Shown here in pieces: positions 47,623 through 56,229 of a DNA stretch of 64,000 nt; position 1 is the first letter of the stretch, and the number at the start of each line of letters is the position of its first letter. The translations under genes and the position numbers were made by a program. The stretch is from Denitratisoma sp. DHT3. GTDB taxonomy: Bacteria > Pseudomonadota > Gammaproteobacteria > Burkholderiales > Rhodocyclaceae. Where the stretch lies: positions 3,458,047 to 3,522,046 of the forward strand of contig NZ_CP020914.1 in assembly GCF_007833355.1 (NCBI RefSeq), in the 5' to 3' direction. Under the pieces are notes generated by a model. That model was not told where the DNA came from, searched no databases, and was given only the letters and a program-made list of their open reading frames with translations.

Positions 47623-49413
47623 TCAGAACATCTCCTCCGGCAACGCCAGGACGCTGGCGCCGCCGCTGACGATGGTTTCGGCCAGGGCCGGGGCCTGGGG
47701 CAGCAGGTGTTCGGCGAAGAAGCGGGCGGTGGTGATCTTGGCCGGGTGGAAGGCGTCGCTGCTGCCGCCGTCGATGCGGGCCTGGGCGGCGAGCGCGGCG
47801 CGGGCCAGCATCCAGCCGCCGCAGACGATGCCCATCAGTTTCAGGCAGGGCACCGCGCCGGCGGCCACGGCGCGGATGTCCTGGGTGCTGTTGCCGACGA
47901 TGTAATCCACCGCCTGCTCCAGCGCGGCGATGCCCCGGCCCAACTGGTGGGCGATCGTGGCGAAGCCGTTGTCCTGCTGGCGCGCCGCCTCGATCCGCGT
48001 GGCCTGCATTTCGGCCATCAGGGCCTTCACCGCGGCGCCGCCGTTGCGGACGATCTTGCGGCCGATCAGGTCATTGGCCTGGATGCCGGTGGTGCCCTCG
48101 TAGATGGTGGTGATGCGGGCGTCGCGCAGATATTGGGCGGCGCCGGTTTCCTCGATGTAGCCCATGCCGCCGTGGATCTGCATGCCCAGCGAGGCGACTT
48201 CGATGCCGGTTTCCGTCAGCCAGCCTTTCACCACCGGGGTCATCAGTTCGACGAGGGCCTGCTGGCGCCGCCGCTCTTCCGGGTCCGGATGGCGCTGGGC
48301 GCGGTCGGCGGCGGCGGCGACCGGGTAGGCCAGGGCGCGCATGGCTTCCACCTGCGCTTTCATGGTCATCAGCATGCGGCGCACGTCGGGGTGGTGGACG
48401 ATGGCGACCGGCGCCGGCGAGCCTTCGATGGCGCGGCTCTGGACGCGTTCGCGGGCGTAGGCGCGGGCCTTCTGGTAGGCGCTCTCGGCGTTGGCCAGGC
48501 CCTCCAGGCCGACGGCGAAGCGGGCCGCGTTCATCATGATGAACATGTATTTCAGGCCCTCGTTCTCCTGGCCGACCAGGGTGCCGACGGCGCCGCCGTT
48601 GTCGCCGTAGGCCATCACGCAGGTGGGGCTGGCGTGGATGCCGAGCTTTTCCTCGATCGAGACGCAATACACGTCGTTGCGCGCGCCCAGGCCGCCGTCG
48701 GCATCGACCAGGTATTTGGGCACGACGAAGAGCGAGATGCCCTTCACGCCTTCCGGCGCGTCGGGGGTGCGGGCCAGCACCAGGTGCACGATGTTGTCGG
48801 TCATGTCGTGCTCGCCCCAGGTGATGAAGATCTTCTGGCCGAACAGGCGATAGGTGCCGTCGCCCTGCGGCACGGCGCGGGTGCGGATGGCCGCCAGGTC
48901 GGAGCCGGCCTGGGGCTCGGTGAGGTTCATGGTGCCGGTCCATTCGCCGCTCACCATCTTCGGCAGGTAGGTGGCCTTCTGCGCCGGGGTGCCGCACAGT
49001 TCCAGGGCCTCGATGGCGCCCAGCGTCAGCATCGGGCACAGCGAGAAGGCGTGGTTGGCCGATTTCCACATTTCCGAAACGGCCGCCGCCACCAGCCGCG
49101 GCAGGCCCTGGCCGCCGTGGTCGGGCTTGCAGGGCAGGGCGGACCAGCCGTTGGCGGCGAACTCGCGATAGGCCGCGGCGAAGCCGGCGGGCGGGATCAC
49201 CCGCTTGTCCTGCCAGCGCGAGCCTTCCACGTCGCCGCTGTGGTTGAGCGGCGCCAGCACGCCGCCGGCGAAGCGCGCGGCTTCCTCCAGGATGGCGTCC
49301 ACCACCTCCGGCGTCGCCTCCTCGCAGTCGGGCAGCGTGGAGATGCCACGCAGGTCGGCCAGTTCGTTGAGGACGAAACGGATGTCCTTGAGGGGGGCGG
49401 TGTAGGTGTTCAT
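47623..49413 (-). CDS. Acyl-CoA dehydrogenase, 600-residue type
   Basis: 596-residue flavoprotein. Acyl-CoA dehydrogenase N-terminal, FAD-binding middle (MNLTEPQAGSDLAAIRTRAV, FITWGEHDM) and C-terminal helical domains, with the catalytic glutamate in IYEGTTGIQANDLIGRK and MQIHGGMGYIEETG. The extra C-terminal domain gives the longer DmdC/FadE-like form. Substrate chain not known; lies downstream of icmF on the same strand, which hints at branched or medium acyl-CoA breakdown. Start at 49413, where family similarity begins. Confidence 0.9.
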   Translation of the reverse strand: MNTYTAPLKDIRFVLNELADLRGISTLPDCEEATPEVVDAILEEAARFAGGVLAPLNHSGDVEGSRWQDKRVIPPAGFAAAYREFAANGWSALPCKPDHGGQGLPRLVAAAVSEMWKSANHAFSLCPMLTLGAIEALELCGTPAQKATYLPKMVSGEWTGTMNLTEPQAGSDLAAIRTRAVPQGDGTYRLFGQKIFITWGEHDMTDNIVHLVLARTPDAPEGVKGISLFVVPKYLVDADGGLGARNDVYCVSIEEKLGIHASPTCVMAYGDNGGAVGTLVGQENEGLKYMFIMMNAARFAVGLEGLANAESAYQKARAYARERVQSRAIEGSPAPVAIVHHPDVRRMLMTMKAQVEAMRALAYPVAAAADRAQRHPDPEERRRQQALVELMTPVVKGWLTETGIEVASLGMQIHGGMGYIEETGAAQYLRDARITTIYEGTTGIQANDLIGRKIVRNGGAAVKALMAEMQATRIEAARQQDNGFATIAHQLGRGIAALEQAVDYIVGNSTQDIRAVAAGAVPCLKLMGIVCGGWMLARAALAAQARIDGGSSDAFHPAKITTARFFAEHLLPQAPALAETIVSGGASVLALPEEMF

Positions 49414-49505
49414 GTGAAGAACCTTTCGAAAGCGAAGGGCCGCGAAATCGGTCGCCGCGGTTTCAGGCGTGGTTTTATTGAGCCGGCAGAGATGTACTTG
49501 AAGTC

Positions 49506-49598
49506 CCGTAGGTCGGGTTAGCGTAGCGTAACCCGACATCGGTGTCTGCAACGGCTGTCTGTCGGGTTACGCCCTGCGGGCTAACCCGACCTACGGGG
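49506..49598. repeat. REP-like inverted repeat pair
   Basis: CCGTAGGTCGGGTTAGC at 49506-49522 is answered by GCTAACCCGACCTACGGG at 49580-49597. Each half also folds on itself (GTCGGGTTA...TAACCCGAC near 49512-49537 and 49562-49590). This is the form of dispersed extragenic palindromes seen widely in Beta- and Gammaproteobacteria. It fills the gap between icmF and the acyl-CoA dehydrogenase gene. Confidence 0.85.
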
Positions 49599-49618
49599 CT
49601 TGACCTGAACCACAGAAT

Positions 49619-49632
49619 CTCAGCCCGAACGG
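49619..49632 (+). repeat. Dispersed 15-mer repeat copy 2 (14 of 15)
   Basis: CTCAGCCCGAACGG, lacking only the first base of the copy at 41052-41066. Located just after the icmF stop region. Confidence 0.7.
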
Positions 49633-49672
49633 GGTTTTCAAGACCATGAGTGCCATATCAATAGGCGCGGTT

Positions 49673-52600
49673 TCAGGCGTTGCGCCGATATTGTCCGCCC
49701 ACTTCGTAGAGCGTGCGGGAGATTTGGCCCAGCGAGCAGTGGCGCACGGCATCCATCATCACCGTGAAGACGTTGCCGTCGGCGATCACCGTGTCCTTGA
49801 GCGTTTGCAGCCAGCGGGCGGAATCGCCGGCGTTGCGGGTCTGGAAATCGGCCAGGCGGGCGAGCTGCGACTGCTTTTCCTCCTCGGTGGAGCGGGCCAG
49901 TTCGATCTGGTCGGGCACGGCCTTGCCGTGGGGGTTGAGGAAGGTGTTCACGCCGATGATCGGATAGGAGCCGTCGTGCTTCCGGTGCTCGTAATACAGC
50001 GACTCCTCCTGGATCTTGCCGCGCTGGTAGCCGGTTTCCATCGCGCCCAGCACGCCGCCGCGGGCGGCGATGGCCTCGAATTCCTTGAGCACGGCCTCTT
50101 CCACCAGGTCGGTCAGTTCCTCGATGATGAAGGCGCCCTGGTTGGGGTTCTCGTTCTTGGAGACGCCCCATTCGCGGTTGATGATCAGTTGGATCGCCAT
50201 GGCGCGGCGCACCGATTCCTCGGTCGGGGTGGTGATCGCCTCGTCGTAGGCGTTGGTGTGCAGGCTGTTGCAGTTGTCGTAGAGGGCGATCAGCGCCTGC
50301 AGCGTGGTGCGGATGTCGTTGAAGTCCATCTCCTGCGCGTGCAGCGAGCGGCCCGAGGTCTGGATGTGGTACTTGAGTTTCTGGCTGCGCTCGTTGGCGC
50401 CGTACTTGTTCTTCATCGCCACGGCCCAGATGCGGCGCGCGACGCGGCCGATCACCGAATATTCGGGGTCCATGCCGTTGGAGAAGAAGAAGGAGAGGTT
50501 GGGGGCGAAGTCGTCGATGTGCATGCCGCGCGCCAGGTAGCTCTCGACGTAGGTGAAGCCGTTGGCGAGAGTGAAGGCGAGCTGGCTGATCGGATTGGCC
50601 CCGGCTTCGGCGATGTGATAGCCGGAGATCGAGACCGAGTAGAAGTTGCGCACCTGGTTGTGGACGAAGAATTCCTGGATGTCGCCCATCATCTTCAGCG
50701 CGAACTCGGTGGAGAAGATGCAGGTGTTCTGGCCCTGGTCTTCCTTCAGGATGTCGGCCTGCACCGTGCCGCGCACGTTGGAGAGCGTCCATTCGCGGAT
50801 CTTGGCGATCTCGTCGTCGGAGGGTTCGCGGCCGTTGTCCGTCTTGAATTTGTCGAACTGCTGGTCGATGGCGGTGTTGAAGAACATCGCCAGGACCATC
50901 GGCGCCGGGCCGTTGATGGTCATCGAGACCGAGGTGCTGGGTGCGCACAGGTCGAAGCCGGAATACAGCACCTTCATGTCGTCCAGGGTGGCGATGGAGA
51001 CGCCGGCGTTGCCGATCTTGCCGTAGATGTCGGGGCGCAGGTCCGGGTCGCAGCCGTAGAGGGTCACCGAGTCGAAGGCGGTGGACAGGCGGTGGGCCGG
51101 CATGCCCTCGGACACTTTCTTGAAGCGGCGGTTGGTGCGGAAGGCGTCGCCCTCGCCGGCGAACATGCGGGTCGGGTCCTCGCCCTCGCGCTTGAAGGCG
51201 AACACGCCGGCGGTGAACGGGAAGCTGCCGGGCACGTTCTCGCGCTTGAGGAACTTGAGGATTTCGCCCTCGTCCTCGTAGCGCGGCAGCGCCACCTTGC
51301 GCACCTTGGTGCCGGAAAGGGATTCATTGATCAGGCCGGTGCGGATTTCCTGGTCGCGGATCTTCACCACGTATTCGTCGCCGGCATAGGACTGCACCAG
51401 GTCCGGCCACTGGGCCAGGAGCTTGCGGCTGTGGGGAGTGAGTTCCTGTTCCTTGTTCGCCAGCAGTTCGTCCAGGCCCTCGGCGGGCTTGCCGTCCTGC
51501 GTCAACAGCCGCCGGGTGATGCGCAGCGCCTGGCGTTCACGGGCGATCACGGACTGTTGCTGGAGGTGCCGATGGTAGCCGCGCAGCGCGTCGGCGATCT
51601 CGGCCAGGTAGCGGACGCGCTCGGCGGGGACGATCGCCCGGCCCAGCGAGGAATGCCGCACCGCGACCGGCGGCAGCCGGCCGGGAACGACGGGGAGCTT
51701 CAGACCCTGCGCCGTCAGCCGCGGCAGCAGCGCCTGATACAGGGCGGTGACGCCGTCGTCGTTGAAGCGGCTCGCCATGGTGCCGAAGACCGGCATTTCG
51801 TCGGGCGCCCGGTCGAACTGCTCACGGTTGCGCTGGTATTGCTTGCGCACGTCGCGCAGGGCGTCGGCGGCGCCGCGCCGGTCGAATTTGTTGATGGCGA
51901 CGCAGTCGGCGAAGTCGAGCATGTCGATCTTCTCCAGTTGCGAGGCGGCGCCGAACTCCGGCGTCATCACGTAGAGCGAGGTGTCGACGTGGGGCACGAT
52001 GGCGGTGTCGCCCTGGCCGATGCCGGAGGTTTCCACGATCACCAGGTCGAAGCCCGCCACCTTGCAGGCGGCGATCACCTCGGGCAGCGCGGTGGAGATT
52101 TCGCTGCCCGTATCCCGCGTCGCCAGGGAGCGCATGAAGACGCTGGGGTGCTCGATGGCGTTCATGCGGATGCGGTCGCCCAGCAGCGCGCCGCCGGTGC
52201 GCTTGCGCGAGGGATCGATGGAGATCACCGCGATCCTCAGCGCGTCGTCTTGGTCGATGCGGGCGCGGCGGATCAGTTCGTCGGTGAGGCTGGACTTGCC
52301 GGCGCCGCCGGTGCCGGTGATGCCCAGCGTGGGCACCGTCAGGGCGGCGGCCCGCGCCCGCAGCGCCGCCGTCTGCTCCTCGGACCAGGCGCCGTTTTCC
52401 AGCGCGGTGACGACACGCGACAGGGCCCGCGTCCGGGCCGCCGCGTCGGTCGCGCCGAGGGCCGCATCGAGCGCGGCGAGATCGCGCGGCGCCGGCGGCA
52501 GCAGGTCGGCCGGGTCGCGGTCGCAGCATTCCAGCATGTGGTTGATCATGCCTTGCAGGCCCAGCCGCTGGCCGTCCTCGATGGAGTAGATGCGGGTCAC

Positions 52601-52966
52601 GCCGTAGTCGTGCAGTTCGCGTATCTCGGCCGGCACGATCACGCCGCCGCCGCCGCCGAAGACCTGGATGTTCTCGCCGCCGCGGCTCCGCAGCAGGTCG
52701 ATCATGTATTTGAAATACTCCACGTGCCCGCCCTGGTAGGACGACACGGCAATGCCCTGCACGTCTTCCTGCAAGGCGGCATTCACCACTTCCTCGACGG
52801 AACGGTTGTGGCCCAGGTGGATCACCTCGGCGCCGGACGATTGCAGGATCCGGCGCATGATGTTGATGGAGGCGTCATGGCCGTCGAACAGGGACGCGGC
52901 GGTGACGATGCGCACCTTGTGGCGGGGTTTGTAGGGCGCGCATTTGTCGGCGGAAGAGGAGGTCAT
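49673..52966 (-). CDS. icmF: Fused isobutyryl-CoA mutase (IcmF)
   Basis: 1097 residues, B12-dependent radical mutase that interconverts isobutyryl- and butyryl-CoA with a built-in chaperone GTPase. N-terminal B12 domain with the cobalt ligand His30 in LFDGHDASI; MeaB-like G domain from about 215 with P-loop GTGGAGKSS, base-specificity NKFD; C-terminal mutase barrel from about 560. The two substrate-selecting positions are Phe589 and Gln746, as in isobutyryl-CoA mutases and unlike the Tyr/Arg of methylmalonyl-CoA mutase. Divergent from an AraC regulator; acyl-CoA dehydrogenase downstream. Confidence 0.94.
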   Translation of the reverse strand: MTSSSADKCAPYKPRHKVRIVTAASLFDGHDASINIMRRILQSSGAEVIHLGHNRSVEEVVNAALQEDVQGIAVSSYQGGHVEYFKYMIDLLRSRGGENIQVFGGGGGVIVPAEIRELHDYGVTRIYSIEDGQRLGLQGMINHMLECCDRDPADLLPPAPRDLAALDAALGATDAAARTRALSRVVTALENGAWSEEQTAALRARAAALTVPTLGITGTGGAGKSSLTDELIRRARIDQDDALRIAVISIDPSRKRTGGALLGDRIRMNAIEHPSVFMRSLATRDTGSEISTALPEVIAACKVAGFDLVIVETSGIGQGDTAIVPHVDTSLYVMTPEFGAASQLEKIDMLDFADCVAINKFDRRGAADALRDVRKQYQRNREQFDRAPDEMPVFGTMASRFNDDGVTALYQALLPRLTAQGLKLPVVPGRLPPVAVRHSSLGRAIVPAERVRYLAEIADALRGYHRHLQQQSVIARERQALRITRRLLTQDGKPAEGLDELLANKEQELTPHSRKLLAQWPDLVQSYAGDEYVVKIRDQEIRTGLINESLSGTKVRKVALPRYEDEGEILKFLKRENVPGSFPFTAGVFAFKREGEDPTRMFAGEGDAFRTNRRFKKVSEGMPAHRLSTAFDSVTLYGCDPDLRPDIYGKIGNAGVSIATLDDMKVLYSGFDLCAPSTSVSMTINGPAPMVLAMFFNTAIDQQFDKFKTDNGREPSDDEIAKIREWTLSNVRGTVQADILKEDQGQNTCIFSTEFALKMMGDIQEFFVHNQVRNFYSVSISGYHIAEAGANPISQLAFTLANGFTYVESYLARGMHIDDFAPNLSFFFSNGMDPEYSVIGRVARRIWAVAMKNKYGANERSQKLKYHIQTSGRSLHAQEMDFNDIRTTLQALIALYDNCNSLHTNAYDEAITTPTEESVRRAMAIQLIINREWGVSKNENPNQGAFIIEELTDLVEEAVLKEFEAIAARGGVLGAMETGYQRGKIQEESLYYEHRKHDGSYPIIGVNTFLNPHGKAVPDQIELARSTEEEKQSQLARLADFQTRNAGDSARWLQTLKDTVIADGNVFTVMMDAVRHCSLGQISRTLYEVGGQYRRNA

Positions 52967-53074
52967 GGCGACGAATCCGGGACGGGAGTGAGGGAATGTT
53001 CCTCATGTTAGGGAAACGGGGCCGGCGGCGCCATGGCGCAAGCGGACGAAAACTATGCAAGAATTGACAAAATC

Positions 53075-54148
53075 ATGAGTATCGATTCACACCCAACCGT
53101 CAGCATTGGATTCGTAACCGGGATGCTATCTGGGCTTGAGCGTCATGGCCAAAGCCCGGATGGCTTTCTGCACACTGTAGGAATTGCCAAATCACAGATG
53201 GCGAATCCCAAGGCGCGGGTGGCCCTTTCCCGTTACGCGGCCTTGTACCGCGGCGTCAGCGCGGCGCTGGCGGACGAGGGCTTCGCGCTGTTCTCCCGTC
53301 CCTTGAAACCGGGCGCTTTCGAGTTTCTCTGCCGCGCGGTGATTTCCGCCGCCGATCTGCAAGAGGCGCTGCAACGGGCCGGCCGCTACCTGGAACTGCT
53401 GCTCGACGATCTGGCCGTCGCCCTGACCGTGGAGCGGGACGCCGCGGTGCTGACGATCCGGCAGGTGAACCCGCTGCCGGTGGACGCGGCGGGGCGGATT
53501 TTCGCCTTCGAATGGCTGCTGCGCCTGCTGCACGACCTGGCCGCCTGGCTCACGGCGCAGCCGCTGGCGCTGGACGCGGTGCGCTTCCCCTACGCGCGCC
53601 CGGCGCACGCCGCCGACTATGCGCGGATCTTCGCGCCCCATTGCGAATTCGGCGACCTCGGTGACCAGGGCGACCAGGGTGACCAGGGTAACTTCGGCGA
53701 TGGCGTCGGCGCGATGCTCCAGGCCCGCTTCTCCCGCGCCTGCCTGGCCCTGCCCCTGCGCCGGGACGAGGCCGCGCTGAGGGCTTATCTGAAGGAAGCG
53801 CCGGCCAGCATCACCACCCTGTATCGGGGCGACCGGGTGTATGCGCAACGGGTGCGCGACGCGCTCAAGGCCGCCTTGCCGGAGAACCGCAGCCTGCCGG
53901 ACCTGGCCCGGGCGATGTTCGTCTCGCCGCGCACCCTGCATCGCCGGCTGGAAGCCGAGGGCACCAGCTTCCGCGCCATCCGCGACGGCCTGCGCCAGGA
54001 ACTGGCCATCGAATGGCTGACCAAGAGCGAGCGCCCCCTGCAACAGATCGCCGCCGATCTGGGCTTCGCCGACGGCGCCGCCTTCTACCGGGCCTTCAGC
54101 GCCTGGACCGGCAGCAGCCCGCGGGGGTATCGGATGGAAAACCGGTAG
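53075..54148 (+). CDS. AraC family transcriptional regulator
   Basis: 357 residues. N-terminal ligand-binding domain of the arabinose-binding-like (DUF4066-type) group (FVTGMLSGLERHG, FEFLCRAVISAADLQEALQRAGRYLEL), then two HTH units at the C-terminus (LPDLARAMFVSPRTLHRRLEAEGTSFRAIRDGLRQELAIEWL and QQIAADLGFADGAAFYRAFSAWTGSSPRGYR). A GDQ repeat (about residues 196-204) lies between the domains. Start is uncertain: ATG 53075 fits the domain start, ATG 53033 would add 14 residues. Divergent from icmF and thus the likely regulator. Confidence 0.88.
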   Translation: MSIDSHPTVSIGFVTGMLSGLERHGQSPDGFLHTVGIAKSQMANPKARVALSRYAALYRGVSAALADEGFALFSRPLKPGAFEFLCRAVISAADLQEALQRAGRYLELLLDDLAVALTVERDAAVLTIRQVNPLPVDAAGRIFAFEWLLRLLHDLAAWLTAQPLALDAVRFPYARPAHAADYARIFAPHCEFGDLGDQGDQGDQGNFGDGVGAMLQARFSRACLALPLRRDEAALRAYLKEAPASITTLYRGDRVYAQRVRDALKAALPENRSLPDLARAMFVSPRTLHRRLEAEGTSFRAIRDGLRQELAIEWLTKSERPLQQIAADLGFADGAAFYRAFSAWTGSSPRGYRMENR

Positions 54149-54440
54149 GCGAGACTACTGGCTCTCCCCCCTTCGCCCCCCTCCGGGGGGTTCTCATTTG
54201 CTCGCTGCGCTCGGGTGTTTGGGGGAGCTTTGTGGGCGGCACCGATAGGATGCGGCTGGCGCCGCGTGCCGCTTTTCCCCATCGTGGGAAATAGCGGCCC
54301 GGCGGAAAAGCTCGTTTTTCACGCTGAAGGCAACGAAATGGGTGTCTTAGCCATTTTCATCATAGTGCTGCCAGTAAAATCACAAATTCGAAATGGTCGC
54401 GGTTTCAAATGCGTTTCCTCCATCGTTTCAGGAAAATACA

Positions 54441-55103
54441 GTGCCTCTGAAAACCAGACAGAAAAGCGCGCTTTCCGCTTCACGCGATCGACGGCCGGGG
54501 AGCGGCGAGGCGACCAAGGCCGCTTTGCTCAAGGCTGCGGAGAAGGTCTTTGCCGAGTATGGTTTCTCCACCGCGCGTCTCGACCACGTGGCGGATGCGG
54601 TGGGCATTCGTCGTGCTTCGCTGCTGTATCACTTCCCCACCAAGCAGGAACTTTACGATCAGGTCGAGGCGGATATCTTTCGCGAGCTTGAAGCCTATGC
54701 GGAGCAGAAACTGCGCGACTGCAAGACGCCCTGGGAACAGCTTCTGACCTTGATCGACGTGTGGCTCGAATTCTGGACCGGGCGCCCGACCGGGGCCCGC
54801 ATCATTCTGCGGATAACGGCGGACATCACCCCGCGCATCAATGATCCGATCCAGTTCGCCGGACCCATCATCCTGCATTTCGAACGCATCATCCGATCCG
54901 GCATCGAACAGGGCGAGTTCATCGAGTGCAATGCCAGCGACCTGATTTGCCTGTTGGGCGGCAGCATTCTTCAATACGTCTGCATCGCGCCGCATCTGGG
55001 GCCCGTTCGCTCATATCATCCCGACGATCCGGCCCGGATGGCCGCCTTTCGAGCGATGGTCCATCGCGCGGCCCGGGCCTTGCTGACGCCGCCCGGGAAA
55101 TGA
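54441..55103 (+). CDS. TetR/AcrR family regulator
   Basis: 220 residues. HTH: KAALLKAAEKVFAEYGFSTARLDHVADAVGIRRASLLYHFPTKQELYDQV (about residues 24-75), then a helical ligand-binding domain. The GTG at 54441 has AGGA 7 bases upstream; an ATG at 54393 would add 16 residues without a ribosome site. It converges on the metallophosphoesterase-receptor unit, whose promoter contains a TetR-like operator at 58504-58521, so it is the best candidate repressor for it. Confidence 0.9.
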   Translation: MPLKTRQKSALSASRDRRPGSGEATKAALLKAAEKVFAEYGFSTARLDHVADAVGIRRASLLYHFPTKQELYDQVEADIFRELEAYAEQKLRDCKTPWEQLLTLIDVWLEFWTGRPTGARIILRITADITPRINDPIQFAGPIILHFERIIRSGIEQGEFIECNASDLICLLGGSILQYVCIAPHLGPVRSYHPDDPARMAAFRAMVHRAARALLTPPGK

Positions 55104-55133
55104 AAAAGCTGCCGGTGTTGGTACCGGCAGCTT
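55103..55133 (-). terminator. Terminator for the phosphoesterase gene
   Basis: Minus-strand reading: AAGCTGCCGGT / ACCGGCAGCTT stem of 11 bp with a 6-base loop, then TTTTT. It ends transcription of the leftward receptor-phosphoesterase unit just before the tetR stop; on the plus strand the T-run is missing. Confidence 0.85.
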
Positions 55134-55179
55134 CGATCGCTTCAATCTGAAGCGCACTCGATGCAGGCTTGGTACCGGC

Positions 55180-56214
55180 TCAGTGCCGGCTCATATCTAC
55201 CGGCTCCGGCTTGGTGACGTCGACTGCGAGCCTCTTGCGGTCCGATAGACCGCTTTGCAGGATGTTGGCGATCTCGGGGCCGTTGGAGGTCATGGTCACC
55301 CACATCAAATGATCAACACTGCCGGTCGGTTGCGATCCGCCCGTGGTGCCGAGGGTGATGTAATCGCGGCCGTTGCGTTGTTCGTAGGCATATTTGTGGA
55401 AATGGCCGGCGAACATCGAGTAGGGACGATCGGCCGTCATCCGCTCGATCTGGCGGAACTCCCCGGATTGGTAGCGCCACCCCGGACGATGCATGAGGAA
55501 CACCGTCCAGCGCACGTCCTTGTTCCGCGCCAGCGTCTGCCGCACCGATTCAACCTGCCGCGGACTGATGTTGACCGCGTCCGCACTGCGAACCTTCCGC
55601 GCAAGTTCCATCAACTTTGGATCGTCGGGAAAGTCCGCATCGGGGTTCGCCTGCAGGGCCTGCATGACCTTGCCCATGGCCGCGCCGCCATATTCGGACA
55701 GCAAGGCCCGCTTGTTGGATTTTGGCGGCGGCGGGTCTTCGGTGTTGAGGACGACGAACAGCACGTTCTTGTAAACGAAGTGGTAGTGGTCCTTGCCGAA
55801 ACGCCGGTTCCACTCCCTGCGTTGTAGATCGTTGCTGATGTCGTGGTTGCCGGGCACGTAGAAGAATTTCATGCCCAATCGTTGGGTGAACTCTTCGATC
55901 TCGTCCCACTGGGCATTGATGGTCGCCTGGTCTTCGCTATAGCCCTCGATCAGGTCGCCAACGTTGATGACGAACTCGGGTCGCAGCAGATTGAGCTGGG
56001 CCATGGCCTGCTCAAAAACGCCAACCCGGTGACCGGCGGTGCGGTCACCGACCATGGCGAAGTGGAATTCCTGAGGGTCTGCCTGGATCGGCCTGGCAGT
56101 CTGAGGAATGGTGGCATCCAGCGGTGACGGTGCGGGGCTGACGCAGCCCGTGGCAGTCACGACCAGCAATGCAATGGTCAGCCATCGCCAGTGCGGGTTG
56201 TTGATGCAGCGCAT
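55180..56214 (-). CDS. Calcineurin-like phosphoesterase, predicted lipoprotein
   Basis: 344 residues. N-terminal lipobox (VVTATGC) points to a membrane-anchored periplasmic protein. All metallophosphoesterase motifs are visible: MVGDRTAG, VGDLIEG, GNHDIS, MHRPG and GHFHKY. Likely cleaves phosphomono- or diesters of a substrate in the periplasm. GGGAGG upstream of the ATG. It starts 16 bases after the receptor gene stop, so the two form one transcript ending at a terminator. Confidence 0.9.
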   Translation of the reverse strand: MRCINNPHWRWLTIALLVVTATGCVSPAPSPLDATIPQTARPIQADPQEFHFAMVGDRTAGHRVGVFEQAMAQLNLLRPEFVINVGDLIEGYSEDQATINAQWDEIEEFTQRLGMKFFYVPGNHDISNDLQRREWNRRFGKDHYHFVYKNVLFVVLNTEDPPPPKSNKRALLSEYGGAAMGKVMQALQANPDADFPDDPKLMELARKVRSADAVNISPRQVESVRQTLARNKDVRWTVFLMHRPGWRYQSGEFRQIERMTADRPYSMFAGHFHKYAYEQRNGRDYITLGTTGGSQPTGSVDHLMWVTMTSNGPEIANILQSGLSDRKRLAVDVTKPEPVDMSRH

Positions 56215-56229
56215 GCGTCGCCCCTCCCG

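Noticed and set aside
49646..53011. Very long plus-strand open frame (over 1100 codons) antisense to icmF
   Set aside because: The minus strand encodes a complete IcmF with all motifs; the antisense frame is low-complexity Gly/Val/His/Asp-rich sequence, a known effect of GC-rich codon use.
54149..54440. C-rich hairpin CCCCCCTCCGGGGGG (54176-54190) after the AraC gene
   Set aside because: Could be a weak terminator, but it lacks a T-run and the surrounding C-rich sequence makes chance pairing likely, so it is not listed as a feature.
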